This document shows, one piece after another, positions 19,601 to 31,807 of a stretch of 64,000 bases of DNA. Below the pieces are notes generated by a model. That model was not told where the DNA came from, searched no databases, and saw only the letters and a program-made list of their open reading frames with translations. The position numbers and the translations under genes are program-made. Within the stretch, counting starts at the first letter, position 1. Every line of letters begins with the position of its first letter. This DNA comes from Coprinopsis marcescibilis (taxonomy: Eukaryota > Basidiomycota > Agaricomycetes > Agaricales > Psathyrellaceae), in the NCBI GenBank assembly GCA_004369085.1, contig ML210325.1, positions 1 to 64,000 of the forward strand, in the 5' to 3' direction.

Positions 19601-21802
19601 GATGGCAGCACGAAAGGCTGTCCGAGGAGGACGAAGCGATTTTGAAGGAGGTGTACGGGAAGCGGGAGGCAGATCTGGAGATCAAATACCCGTTGCTCGT
19701 CGTCAAACCCTTTCCGGCCAGAACGAATTTAATCTGGCCTATACCCCCTCCAACCGCAGCCAGCGCTGACGAGAAACCCCCCAGGGAACACTACTTCGTT
19801 CCCCACCTCTCTGGCATTGGTTTGTATTCGCCAGGTGAATCCGAATACGTTTTTCTTATACCCTCTATCTTGCGCTGGCTCTCAATCCGGCTCACCGTGG
19901 TCTCGTTCCGGGATACCCTTCTTGTCGATACACCCCTCTCTATGATACCCCCGGATTTGCTGGCGAACGCCTTGCTCGCGCCGGTCTCGGGCGAACAGAT
20001 CAACTACCAGCGGTTGGAAACACTCGGAGACGCCTACCTCAAGTTCATCGCTGGCATTCAGATTTTCGCGGAACACCCCTTGTGGCACGAGGGATATTTG
20101 ACGAGGAAGAAGGACCATGCGGTATCGAATGTAAAGTTGGCGAAGGAGGATATCGCGAGGGGTGTTTATCGGTGGATTGTTAGGGGTGAGTGTTCTTTTA
20201 TGTCTGCTTTGTGCTTTGTCCTGGGTTGGTTGTGCTGATACTTCGTGCGTCTGTTTTAGATCGGATGTTGGGAAAGAAGTGGAAACCGAAGTATACTTTG
20301 TTGGCGAAGGAGGGGGAGTGTATGCCTGTGTCGCCTTCGAATGCTGTTGCAGCCAATCCGTTTCCTCTCGTAAACGGTCATAGTGATGCTCAAATGGACG
20401 GCCCAGCTGCCCCTATGGATGTAGAAGGCCCGCCTTCATCTGGGACCAACGAGGTCAAAGACGCAACAAATGGCCAGAGTGTGGAAATCAAGGGAGACAA
20501 AGGAAAGCATGGCAAGAAAAAGGCCAAAGCCAAGAAGCAAGTAAAAGATCTTTCGACCAAAGGTTTGTTTTTCATTTTCGGTGCTCGATATTTCATTAAT
20601 CATTAACTACAGTTTTGGCCGACGTCGTTGAGGCGCTCATGGGCGCAGCCTATCTCTTCGGGGGCGCTGACATGGGTTACGAGTGCACCAAGTTTTTCGA
20701 TCTTGGCCTCAAATGGGAACCATTGCCCACCCGCCTCGAACAAATCCTCGCTCGCGTGCCCGACGAATCTGAGCTGCAAGTGCCTTCCGAAATCGCAGAC
20801 GTCGAGCACATGCTTGGCTATACTTTCAAACGGAAGATTCTGCTGATCGAAGCACTGACGCACGCAAGCTACCGAGAGCACATCAACACCATATCGTACG
20901 AGCGCATGGAGTTTATAGGGGACTCAATCCTCGACATGGTCGTCACCGACTATCTCTACCACGCCCCTGGCAAGCTGTACAGCCCAGGGCACATGCATCT
21001 CCGCAAGAGCGCCGTCGTCAATGGCCATTTCCTCGCCTTCATCTGCCTCGGCCTGCGACGCCAACGCGAATCAGTCATGCCCCAGCTCCAGCCAAGCAAC
21101 CGGGACGACGAGTCCAGCCGCAATCCGCGGTTCGCCAACCTGACGTTTGTGGAGGGTACGACAACTCATGAGATCTACTTTTGGCAGTGCCTCCTGCATT
21201 CAAGCCAGCAGGTTCTGAACGACCAGCAGAATACGTTCACCCGGTTCGAGAATCGGAAGGCGGAGATATGCGAGCAGTTGGATAGCGGGACGATCTTCCC
21301 TTGGGCGGCGCTCACTCGGCTTCAGGCTCCCAAGTTCCTCAGCGATATCGTTGAGAGTGCGATTGGGGCGGCTTATATTGATTCTTCGGGGGATATGGAT
21401 GTCATCAAGGGCATCCTGCGAAAGATCGGTATCTTGCCCATGCTGGAACGGATCGTGCGGGATGATGTGGATATCCTGCACCCTGTGTCTCGGTTGTCCA
21501 TGTGGGCCGCGCGCAACGAGAAGAAGATTGAGTATAAGTTTTTGAAGGAGAGGGGTAACGTGGCGTGTGTTATTTTGGTTGATGATGTGGAGGAGGTCAG
21601 GGAGACGGAGAAGTATCGAGGGAATGCGAGTCAGGAGGAGGTGAAGTTTGTGGCTGCGGAGAAGGCTATTGCGCTTTTTAAGCTGAGGGATGGAGGGAGT
21701 GGTTTGGGTAAGAAGAAGAAGCCCAAGAAGAAGAAGTCTGTGCAGAACTCGAAAGGGAAGGGGAAGGAGGTGGATCGCGCGAGCGGTGCGAGTGAGAAGT
21801 AG
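16680..21802 (+). CDS. Dicer-like ribonuclease III
   Basis: Six exons, 16680-16895, 16949-17361, 17418-18557, 18612-20185, 20260-20562 and 20613-21802, join in phase into 1611 residues, normal for fungal Dicers. The order is: DExH helicase with Walker [12 protein letters not shown] (about residue 50) and DEVH (about 160); helicase C with [13 protein letters not shown] and [11 protein letters not shown] (about 490-520); dimerisation domain (about 590-690); a long linker without a clear PAZ; RNase IIIa (about 1040-1225) with [11 protein letters not shown] and [11 protein letters not shown]; RNase IIIb (about 1280-1460) with [12 protein letters not shown] and [11 protein letters not shown]; dsRNA-binding domain (about 1516-1570); Lys-rich tail. 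All acidic metal-binding residues of both RNase III centres are present, so it should cut dsRNA into small RNAs for silencing. RNase IIIa holds a Lys-rich low-complexity insert. The exon-4 acceptor could instead be at 18,599, but 18,611 fits the CTGAC branch site better. Confidence 0.95.
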
Positions 21803-22242
21803 GTGTCGTTTGCCAACTGAGCCTCGGTTGACCCTGTGCACCTGTTTCTCGGAGAACACTTAATGTATTAAATTCGTGGCATGACCCATATCGTCACTAT
21901 CATCGATGTCGCTCTACTCCAGACCTTTACCTATAAATTCTCGAATTCAATTGACCAATTGTCACGCATAAAGTCCATCGCAATTCCAAATCAAGAGTAC
22001 CAAAAACGCCAGACAACATAAACAACGTAGACCACTATAATATGACTTGCTAAAATTTAAATGGCGCATATCAAATTTCAACTCTCTCAAATTTCCTACA
22101 ATTAGAGGAGGCCCAAGAGTGTGACGGTAAGGAGGAATCCAAGACCATGCAACAAATGAGCGACGACTTTCAATCTGTGATAGAACAAAGTGGGCAGTTA
22201 GGGAACTTGGTTCCTTCAATGATTCATTATTGGTGGGGACAC
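21803..22242. other. convergent 3' intergenic region
   Basis: This is the space between the Dicer-like gene and the 3' end of the minus-strand secreted protein gene. I see nothing beyond likely untranslated ends. Confidence 0.45.
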
Positions 22243-22857
22243 TTACAAGACGGCGAGCAGCTTGGTAACGCCGGCAAGGACGAGCTTGAGGCCGAGGAGA
22301 ACCTTGAGAAGAGCCAAGTCAAGACCGAACTTGGGAACGAGTGGGTGAAGCTTGGGCTTCTTGGTCTTCATGTTGTCAAGGCTGGTTGCGATGTTCTATT
22401 CAAGTAGTTGAATGCGTTTGTGAGATCTGTAAAGCACAATAAAGGTAGAAGAGACTTACGGTGTAGACAACGGAGACTTCCTCGGCGACCTCTTGCTCGG
22501 ATCCACCAGAGCTCGGGTCAACCTTGCCGTCCAAAGCCTCGAGAGAGACGGCGCTGAGGTCCAAGGCGGCGGTGAGCTGTTGGAGGAGGGGAGAGATGTT
22601 CTCCTCGTTGGCTTCGCCGCTGTTTACGAGGGTATCTGTGATTTTGATGAGTGCCTTGGAGAATATGCGATGGCGACTAGGGCGGCTCAGGCCTTACCGA
22701 TCTGAGGAAGGATGGTGTCGGTGCTGCCCCTCAGCTGGCCGACGATGGCGAGCACGTCAGAGACGTCTTCCCGCTTCTTGAGGGGCGCGGCGGGGGTAAC
22801 GGCGGCGGCGACAGCGCCGATGGCGAAGAAGGAGATGAGGACGCGGGAGAAGAACAT
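22243..22857 (-). CDS. small secreted protein, 162 residues
   Basis: Exons 22857-22698, 22635-22460 and 22395-22243 join in phase. The product has a signal peptide (MFFSRVLISFFAIGAVAAA), then a possible Kex2-type processing site (APLKKRED) near residue 29. A helical acidic domain with repeated Leu/Val heptads follows, then a hydrophobic tail rich in Lys and Leu (LKVLLGLKLVLAGVTKLLAVL region). A TATA box is present at 22,944-22,953. The general pattern recalls HsbA-like or cell-wall galactomannoprotein families, but I do not recognise a defining motif. Function unknown; probably exported. Confidence 0.8.
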
Positions 22858-22943
22858 TGTGCTTGAGACTGTTGTGTTATTGAAGCTTGGGAGGACTGCT
22901 CGCTAGAGGTGTTTCTGTTGAAGAATGAGCTATGGACTCCGCC

Positions 22944-22953
22944 CTTTTTATAC
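22944..22953 (-). promoter_or_regulatory. TATA box of the small secreted protein gene
   Basis: TATAAAAAGG on the minus strand, about 90 bases before the ATG at 22,857. Confidence 0.6.
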
Positions 22954-25933
22954 CAAGTCCTTTGCTGACTGTTTGTCGGCGTACAGTGCTTCTCTGCGCT
23001 ACGAGATTGCTGAAAACATCCGCTCGGTGCTGTGATCTTCGATTTAGAGGGTGAAGTTTCAAGTGAGGGATATGACGTTCATGGTGACGCTATTGTGCAG
23101 CGAGCTCGACTTCTGCTCGTTTTCTCGGATAGAAGATGAGTCGGTTAGAGTCAGAGGCTGGTCTTCGAGCTATTGGCAGAGGGAGGTGCTCCAAGAGATG
23201 GCAGCCTATGTTTATCCGTATAGGCGTTTCAGGGCATATGCGATGGGGAGAAGGTGTGGAGTCTGCTCCACCAGAACTTATCCGTAGATGGACGGTCTGA
23301 GTTATCTCGGAGTCGGTGGCTGAGCCTGCATAGGGTAGGTGGAGGGCTGTAGCCGGCCATGCGCGTCCACAGCGCTATTCACGACAAAGGTAAATGTTCG
23401 ACCGGCAGGTAGTTGTGAGTTGCAAGTATACTATGATGCATGTGTCAAATAGACGCAGCAAGCTACCATATCGCATGTCAAACATACCTTCCCCCGCTTT
23501 TCCACTGGCCATCCAAACGAAGATCTGAGCGGGCCAGACTGGACCGGTGGGCGATTCGATACAGTTTGAGTGGAGTAAAACATCCGGAGATTACGCAGGG
23601 CTGGCTGAGATAGCCGGATACATTGGGCTAGCGTGCGCTTTGATCCAAAGAAAGAGCGACGAATCCCGCGGGTTACCCACGCCGATCCTCGAGGATGTGC
23701 TTCGATGATGGAACGGGTGATCTACACTCATGCCATCGTTCTAGGCGCTTCCAAAAGACCTTCTAAAGCACCCGACTGCTCGTTCTGCCGTCCGAACTTG
23801 AACATATGTTGCGTATAATGTCATACTCTCTCACCGATGTACGGTGCTATGACATGTCTTCTGTCATTTCCAGCATTGCTATAAAACCTTGCTCCACATT
23901 GACATGAGGCGAGTTCGCACGAATGGGAAGACGGATGGCGCGATGTTTCGTGAAAGAGAAGGCTTCAATGTTCACACTCTCGAGCCTCTTCGAAGACGTT
24001 TGAAGACGCCGAAAGCTTAAAGGCCTGATGCCTGAGGATATCCATAGACACTACGTCATTTATTGGATGTAGCAGCGTTGTTTTGAATACGATATATCTA
24101 TATCTGCATCAAACTTTACAAGGGCACCGACAACAATCTGTACATAACTCGGACCCGAAACACCCTGAGTGGATTAACCCGTATATTATACAGAGACAAC
24201 CGTAACGCACCTTTGTAAGCGGACTCTACACCCCGTTTTGGTGCCCCCCAGACCAGAAATCCAATAATAGCTCGGGCTGCAAGGTTCCCGGCTCAAGTTC
24301 GCCAGATCCTGTCAACTGTCCAATTATACCCGTATGTCTCGACCTCTCAACACTATATAACACCAAGGGCTTAGATGTAGAGCTATAGTCTCCATAAGCA
24401 TCTGGATCTCCCGGTAAGTTCATTACTCAAGTACTTTGAAGCAGGACAGGAATTCTGGGGGACTCAAGTTCAGCCTAGAATCCGTTATTTGCTGAGGGAG
24501 TGACAAATCACCATAATTGGCTGGCTATACGCATATTGTTGGACTTCCGTCGTCAATCCTCCATGTCACCCCTTATCATCCTCAAGCAGAAGTGTCAGTA
24601 ACGACTTGGAATGCCACTTACCACTGTCATGAATGAGATTCGTTAATACTAACTAGCATCTTCATAGATATCCAGGAGTTCCCGGAAGTCAAATAAGTAT
24701 ACCGTATACGGCGAAGCAACTCCCCGTATCGCTCAGCTATTTCTCTCCTGTCCCTGAAGCACTGCCGACTCTGAAATTATGGCCTCGGCTTCGGCCTGAC
24801 GACGCGTAACACCCGGCAGCGGGGTGTCAAGTCCTTTTTGTAAGTTGATCAGCTGACAAATTCCGTCAGGGCCGGTGAACCGTAAAGGGTCCGGTCCGTG
24901 CGCGACCGCGAGACTCGGAGTCCCTCGAGGCAAATGTCACGTTGACCACCCCACATATAAGATTCAGGACCAAATATCAGCGCAGCTCCAGGATAAGACT
25001 CGTCAGCACAAAACAGCCAGAAATTGCCAAGTCCACATCCAACTTTCCTACCAAGCCGTCTCCAACCATTGCACGCGTCCCACTTCAAGTTCATATCAAG
25101 GGCCACCATTGCAACCGCAACACAGATGCTTATCAGGACATCGTAGTAGCGTGTACTGCTTAATATGACTCGAGCGCCATTTATTCAGTCCAATGTCATC
25201 AATATCTGAGCTGAATGCTGTTGATAATCCATTCCGAGACACCCGAGAAGGCCCCCCTATTATTTTCATTTACACTGGCAGCTCGCCTGGTGCCCAGCGC
25301 TCACTCACACATATGGATCCCTGGGCCCAGACACCACAGACGTCGAGAACGAAAAAGGACCCACCTCCAACAGCCCGCAATGCAGAATGGTTGCCACATG
25401 CAGCGCAATCTGTTTGTTGAACACTTCACAAGCCATCACAACAATTCTAAACATTTTTGATGGAATAGGTGACGGATTGGAAGATCCAAACCGCCAAGGA
25501 ACAACAGTGAGGGATAGACAGAAATCATGATCATCATCAGCGGGAGAGGAGACCTGTATATATAATGTATCGGTAACCAGCCATAAAACGACAGGAAGGG
25601 TATGGATAATCGAATATGGTTGGCTACATCAGATATGTATAAAGGGAAGGGAAAGGATACGGAGATGAGTGCGAAGGAACAAACAAGAGGGGGGCCAACA
25701 AGTCTTGCTAACGTACGCTACATGACTGAAAGGAAATGTGAGAGAAAACACAGGAAGTGAGGACGAACGTGGCGGGTAAACATCATCGTATCAATCATAT
25801 TATATATCACTGCGCAAAACGAGTAAAAATAGGGACCAAGTGGTGTCCGCGTGTAGGCGAGAAAGGTCCGTGGCGGCAACTTGGCGAGGTGCTGGTTGCT
25901 GTTTCTGCGCCGGCGGGATACGAGTGTTGCCAT
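22954..25933. other. long stretch with no gene recognised
   Basis: All open frames are under 100 codons, overlap on both strands and lack motifs. The right end is the 3' flank of RHO1. I cannot exclude multi-exon genes with very short exons. Confidence 0.4.
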
Positions 25934-26838
25934 TTACAAGACGATGCAGTGGTTGTGCTTGTGCTTCTTGGGCTTGACGATCAATGCTGCCCGGGTTGCG
26001 TATTGGAAGACTTCACGAACACCCTCGCCGGTCTTGGCTGAACATTCGAGATAATGCCGGGCGCCGATCTTCTGTGCGACGGCCATACCCTAAATGAACA
26101 TAATCGGTCAGTATATACAGGATCCCGCCACCATCAACGACCGCTGGGAACCGAAAACAGGCACGTACCTCCTCGGGCGAGACCGGTCGCTGGCTAGTCT
26201 TCCTGAGCTCCTCAATGACACGGGGGTCACGTCGCAAATCCTTCTTGCATCCAACCAAAATTATAGGCAAGCCGGCGCAGAAATGCATGACCTCAGAGAT
26301 CCACTGCAAGAGGGGTCAACAGGGCGGACAGCGACGAAAGCAGCAAAATGCTTTACCTTCTCTTGGACATTGTCGAGGGAATCGGGCGAGTCGACGGCAA
26401 AGCAGATGAGAATGACGTGAGAGTCAGGGTAACTGAGCGGTCGGAGACGATCGTAGTCTTCCTGGCCAGCAGTATCCCACAGCGCCAACTCCACGTGTTT
26501 TCCGTCAACCTCGACATCTGCAACGTAGTTCTCGAAGACGGTGGGCACGTATACCTGGAGAAAAACGGCGCAGGCCATATCAGCTTATCACGATCCCCCA
26601 GGCGCCTAACCCAACTAGCTTCGCACCTCTGGGAATGTGCCTTTGGAGAAGACGATCAACAAGCAGGTCTAGAGAAAAGAGATACGGTCAGTATATGAAT
26701 TTGTGAGCTCCTGGGGCCGCCAGCGCTTAGACAAGCATGGCCGCTGGCACTGAGCTCGCAGTGCTGTTGAACGACCCGACAGACCTTTCCGCAAGCACCA
26801 TCTCCAACAATGACCAATTTCCTTCGAATTTCTGACAT
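25934..26838 (-). CDS. RHO1: Rho1-type small GTPase
   Basis: Five exons, 26838-26785, 26668-26627, 26554-26357, 26303-26169 and 26089-25934, all joined in phase 0, give 194 residues, the normal Rho1 length. The P-loop is GDGACGKT. Switch I is [10 protein letters not shown] with the Mg-binding Thr; switch II is [12 protein letters not shown] with the catalytic Gln. The base-recognition motifs GCKKDL and ECSAKTGEG are also present. The C-terminus is Lys/His-rich and ends in CIVL, a CaaX box predicted to be geranylgeranylated. By family it sits at the plasma membrane and controls beta-1,3-glucan synthase, Pkc1 and actin polarity. It is the conserved member of three tandem Rho-type genes with identical intron positions. 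Confidence 0.96.
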
Positions 26839-27461
26839 GATAAGTCGTCAAGAGTCTATGATATGGATAATTCGCCCTGAGTGAATGGGTAGCACTGATA
26901 AGTGGAGGATGTAGCTGGTGGTGATGGAACTGGTGAGGAGACGACGACGTCCAACAAACGAATCATACCACCTCCTTTTAAGCGGAGTCTAAATACTCCC
27001 AATTACCTAAGCTGTCCTTTGGTTCAAATTTGCTCACACACGGTCCGTGCGTGCGACTGACCTTCCAATTCGATCACGCTTCTGCACCGCTTCTGCACTC
27101 GAATTGGAAATGCGGCGCGTGACATTCACCGCCCTTGTCATCGCTTTGTGGGGGCGGACCATACTGATGAGGCATTTCACCGCTTCTTGTGCACAGGTAC
27201 ACGGAAATTTTTACTGCAGTTGAACATGGTGTGCAATTGTCGAACGATTTAGTGCTAAACGGACGCGGGCAAGGCAGACCGCAAAGCACCAGGAAGGGAA
27301 TATCCGGACATGTCCCCATGTGAGCGTTCCCCATGAAAGTACATTGCAGCAGCCAGCCATCCGCGAAAATAGATATACGTTCTGTGACTGCTGCATGACT
27401 GGGAGGACCCGCGTTGGACTCTACGTGAATCACTTTCATGCTGTCGAGGTCACATAAACAG
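26839..27461. other. intergenic, between Rho genes
   Basis: This is the promoter side of RHO1 and the 3' side of the second Rho gene. No coding evidence. Confidence 0.45.
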
Positions 27462-28396
27462 CTACACGACTATGCAGTCATCCCCTTTCTTCCGCGGGCC
27501 CTGAAGCGAGACTTTAGCGGCGGACTGGAATAGCTCCAGTACCCCTTTCCCGGTTTTTGCGGAGCATTGTAGGTATTTGGCCGCACCGATGCTTTCGGCC
27601 AATGCTTTTGCCTGGAAGGGTTTCCACCAAAACGGAAAGCCGGAAGCAGATCAGCGAAAGGACTGTGTAGCGCGGGAAATAGGAACAGACTTCGTCTGAG
27701 GATACGAGCTGAGGCGGTGGCTGCGCCTCTTCTCGAAGATCCCTTTTGCATCCAACGAGGATTATGGGCACGCGAGGTATGAATTCTTGTAATTCAGGAA
27801 ACCACTAGAGGTTATTTCATTAACCATAAAAACGAGATTGGGCCGGGATCGGGGTATAATTGAGGACCAAGCACTCACTTTCGATCTAACGCTCTCTAAA
27901 GAACTCCGGGAATCAAACGCGAAACAGACCAACACGACATGGGCATTCGGATACACCAGAAATCTCAGACGATCATAGTCACCCTGAGTCGCGGTATCCC
28001 AGAGGCCCAGCTCTATAGGAACGCCATCGACGTTCAAATCCGTAACGTAGTTCTTGTATGTCACTGGTACCAACTGATCACGCCAAATAATCGATCAGTC
28101 AGTCACCCAACGCCTAAAACCCTAATCCAAAAACGCACCGCTGGAAACATTCCTTTAGAGAACACAGCCAAAAGGGAGCTCTGAAACACGATCGCATAAA
28201 AATAACAATAACCAAAAAGAGGGGGTGGATGGAAAGGAAAGGGGACGGAGACCACACCGGCCACAACTCAATTGAAAGAGCGCGGTCGATATGAGAAAGC
28301 CGCGGAGACGGAATTAGGGAAAGATGGAACCGCGCTCACCTTCCCGACACCATCGTCACCGACTATGACAAGTTTCCTCCCAATCAGGTCCGCCAT
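27462..28396 (-). CDS. atypical Rho-family GTPase (switch residues altered)
   Basis: Five exons, 28396-28340, 28180-28139, 28073-27879, 27804-27691 and 27611-27462, have the intron positions of RHO1 and join into 185 residues. The P-loop is intact in outline (GDDGVGKSS), but the Ras-Gly12 position is Asp. In switch I, PTVFENY reads PVTYKNY, so the Mg-coordinating Thr is missing from its place. In switch II, DTAGQED reads DTATQGD, so the invariant Gly that contacts the gamma-phosphate is Thr. GCKRDL and QCSAKTGKG are kept, and CIVV ends the protein as a CaaX box. It probably still binds nucleotide and membrane, but normal GTP/GDP switching looks compromised. The open frame with consistent splicing argues against a simple pseudogene. 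Confidence 0.88.
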
Positions 28397-29487
28397 CCGT
28401 GCAGCGCCCGTGCGGAACCCACCCTGCAGCGATCAATAGCGGTGCGACGCAGCCAATCGGGCGCTTAGATATCGTCCACGGGCCACACTAGAAACGCAGA
28501 GAATAGGCAAAGAAAAGCCAGCGCTACCCAGGGTGAGATTATCGACAGAGGGATGAGGCGGTGGGACCGTGCGCAGGAAGCGTAGGGAGCTGGGGATCAC
28601 CCGGCGTGGATGGAAAGAAAAAGGAAACTGGCAACGGTTGGCACTGGCTAGCCCGCGAAAGGGAGAGTGGTGGGTGGATTGTGATAGGTGGGATGGGTGG
28701 TCTTGTTTTATTTCATCAAACGTTACAGGGGTGGGTCACGATTTGTACTGTTTCATCTTGGTGGTGGTGTGTGGTAACCAACGGCTAACCAACAGGAGGT
28801 ATTTGGTCAGTTTTCGGCGGTTGGATTCCTTGATCCATCTGAATTGGGGCTACTTATATGTATCTATCATACCGGCCATCATGGTCTTGTGGTGCCGATC
28901 GATCCATTCAGTCCTCTTCGCTGAGTTTCGCGTTCAGAGCCAAGCCAAGATGGTCGACAAGCATCAGTCAGGAGATGTTAAGAACAGACGTAGAGATGTT
29001 CCGTTTGCCCACACATGGAAAACTTCATTGATACGTCAGGAAGTGTCGGTTGGTAGAGCAGAAGGAGGTGGAGTTGGTTACAAAGAAGGAGCCGTTCGCG
29101 ATGTACCCAGTTGTGTTCCAGGTGGGTCGTCCAAGCGAAGGTGTTTGATCAGGTTGAAAGGAGAAAATTCATCGGGTCGATAGCAACCGACGCTCCGTGT
29201 CGCATCACGGCGGTCCGTCCGGTCTTCATATGGTCGAATGTCATGAAATCGGACGTTGCCAGGAAGAGGACAAATAAGCAACAGAGGATTCATAGAATGG
29301 CAGTGCCCTGGTCTGGCGTCTCGCCTGTTTACGCGACCCGACCTGCGGCATCACAACAAGCCCAGGACCTAAAACAGACACGAACATCAACACACTTCCA
29401 CCACCTATAAACGGGTCGCGAACTAGTTTTGCAGGCGAGTAAACGATCACTGTTCAGATTAAAATACACACCCCTTCCAGTCTAAAC
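28397..29487. other. intergenic; one long chance open frame
   Basis: A 204-codon plus-strand frame (28,569-29,183) lies here. Its composition (Arg/Trp-rich, no motif) and position across a promoter region suggest chance. Nothing else recognised. Confidence 0.4.
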
Positions 29488-30344
29488 CTATAGTACAACA
29501 CATTTTTGCGGCCTCACTTTCTTCAACGTCGCCTGATGTGCCTTTGCTTCCCGCGCTGCAAGGTCAAACACCTCGTCGATTCCCTCGCCCATTTTGGCAG
29601 AACACTCGACGAAATGCCTAAACTTGAACTCTTGCGCAACTCCCATTCCCTGGAGATGCACCAATCATCCATCTGTCGATTGCGCTTTGAAGGGATTAAG
29701 CTTACCTCTTCCTCTGTCAGTGGCCGCTGACCCGTCTCTCTCAATGCTTCAAGCGTCCGATAATTCTGGCGGACGTCTTTCTTGCAACCCACCAGCATGA
29801 TAGGAGATTCAGGACAAAGGTGCACGAGTTCCGGAACCCACTGCAGGGTGACGTAAACGTTCTCGTCAGCGCCCTCTGTTCGAGGAAAGCCAGTCTTACC
29901 CGCTTGCTGACATCTTCAAGTGAGTCGGGCATATCAATTCCATAGCAGAGGATAAAGATGCTAACGCTGTGGTATGTCAGCCACCGCAGTCGGTCGTAGT
30001 CCTCGTTTCCGATCGTATCCCATAGGGTCACTTCGACCGCAACGCCGTCCAGATTGAGATCGACGATGTGGTTCTCGCGGTAGGTCTCGCTGAAGGTCTG
30101 TGACCGGCGCGGGTTGCGGTTCGCATATGCGCGTCGGTAAGTACTGTTTTGTGCTGTCTTACCGTCTGCGCCCACTTACTTCAGGGAAAAAGCCCTTTGT
30201 GAATGCCGTGACTAGACATGTCTGGGGATCCAAGTTAAGTATGAGCCTTGTGGTGGGTGGTACTGACCGCACCTTTCCAACGCTGCTGCTTCCGACTACT
30301 ACCATCTTCAGCCGTAGAGGAGCCTTTTGTCGACGTTTCTCCAT
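29488..30344 (-). CDS. atypical Rho-family GTPase, predicted GTP-locked
   Basis: Five exons, 30344-30273, 30221-30180, 30097-29900, 29840-29706 and 29649-29488, again have the RHO1 intron positions and give 202 residues. The first exon is longer, with a basic MEKRRQKAPLRLK leader. The P-loop GSSSVGKT has Ser at the Ras-Gly12 position. Switch I keeps a Thr (SETYRENH). Switch II reads DTIGNEDYDRL, so the catalytic Gln is Asn. GCKKDV, ECSAKMGEG and a CVVL CaaX box are present. The combined Gly12 and Gln changes recall the GTPase-deficient Rnd proteins of animals, so it may be constitutively GTP-bound; this is inference. Its exon 2 has a fossil copy at 4130-4230. Confidence 0.9.
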
Positions 30345-30929
30345 CCGATGCCAGCAGCAGTGAGAGAGCAAGGACAAGCCTATCAATATGAAGCCAATGT
30401 CAGTAGATGAATCGCAGTGCGAGGCGTTCGGTATTTGGCGGTGCAGTGTAGTGTGTACGGCGAGGATCGCCTAGACAGCCGTAGTCACCGAGATCACCGT
30501 TTTGACTGACCGAGGTCACCTTTCACATTTGAGACTGGAGAATGAGAGAGGTCTCGGGCTTTCGTGACCGTAGTTCCGTACCATGATGAAAGCTCTCCCA
30601 TCACGGTTCGGTGGTGGATTCGAGTTGGAGCTCGTGGGGATGGCGAGATTGCGATTTGCAACTGTATATCCGACTACTACGGCACCCTGTCATTCATTCT
30701 CTCTTCTGAAGCGGCTTCGCTGTCCTTGAGAGTTGAGAGTTGTGGCTGGGTTTCCAGAAACGAGCTGGATTGACCTTTGCTTGTCTCCGACGGTGTGACC
30801 GTGAAGCAATAATAGGGGCAAATATGATGCCTTAGTTGGCCCCTTTCCGACTCCAAGTCTCAAGGAGGTACCTTTGGATTTGATAAGAGCTAGAGCTGTC
30901 ACTTGGGCTTGTGCACGCCTCTGCAACGA
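30345..30929. other. intergenic; holds the partner of the 4290-4540 duplicated segment
   Basis: Positions about 30,770-30,905 match 4290-4540 in ordered blocks. No coding evidence. Confidence 0.55.
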
Positions 30930-31283
30930 CTGTGTTGCCAAGATATCGCTGCACAATTAAATATATTACTTTTTTGGGCAACCAATCCTTGCTTGGACCC
31001 TGGCTGCCCGCATCACAATAGCATTTCAAGACTCACTACTGGTGGGCAACAAGCGCGCGAGGTCCCAACGATGTCCCGCCCGTTTGAGTGCGCCTTGTTG
31101 CGCTGGTCCGGGTGGCAGCGTTGCTACCACCTCACTGCTCTTTGAGAATCCATAAAGTTGGGGTTGGTTTGGTGTAGGATTCTTATCTCGTAGTTCCATC
31201 CCACCCCAACAAAGATTCTTGGCTTACAAGCTTCTTTACTTGCTATCTCCAACATCTAACTAGCCAACTACTCGAAGCCCATC

Positions 31284-31807
31284 ATGTCCAACACAATCCA
31301 CGCTACCAGGCAAGCAACCCCTTTTCTTGATGACAAGGAAGACCCCCGTGACACAGACATGATGCAAAAGGTAAGTTTCAATTGTTCGCCCTACCTCTTT
31401 CGTATAACATACTCACAAGGTTACTTTCCTATCTTTAGTTCTACGACAATCTGAAAGCAGAACTTGATGTACCGGGGGCGGAGTGCTCCATGGACCTCAT
31501 CCTTGAAGAAATCCGCAAAGACCCGGAATGCAATGTACAGCTCACCCCAGAGGATGAAGCCGCAATGGCGTCCATGATGAACATGATCGATCCTACTTCC
31601 GACCCCGCATCCCGCGCACCCGGCGCCTTCAAATGCAAATGCCTGGATGGGGTCCCACCCCCATTTAACAAGTGCAACTGCGCCTCCGAAGTAATTGACT
31701 TCGGTTTTGACGATGATTCCGCAGGCTGCGGAAAGTTCAATGTAGATGACTATCGTCCTGAGTGGATGTTGAGACATCCTGATCAGCCTTGGCGTGCATT
31801 TGAGTAG
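31284..31807 (+). CDS. small Cys-containing protein of unknown function, copy B
   Basis: Exons 31284-31370 and 31439-31807 give 151 residues. The N-terminal half matches copy A (MSNT, RQA, DTDMMQK, FYDNLKAELDVPG, ILEEIRKDPE). The C-terminal half holds a Cys cluster (KCKCLDG, KCNCAS, AGCGKF), then an acidic, Trp-containing end (RPEWMLRHPDQPWRAFE). No signal peptide is obvious, so the cysteines may bind metal rather than form disulphides, though this is only inference. No known family is recognised. It is convergent with a ferric reductase, as in copy A. Confidence 0.78.

Noticed and set aside
22954..25933. Several 60-97-codon frames as small genes
   Set aside because: They overlap on both strands, lack splice continuity and motifs, and have no promoter elements placed before an ATG.
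28569..29183. 204-codon plus-strand open frame
   Set aside because: It spans the upstream region of a Rho gene, is Arg/Trp-rich with no motif, and has no splice or promoter support; length alone is compatible with chance.
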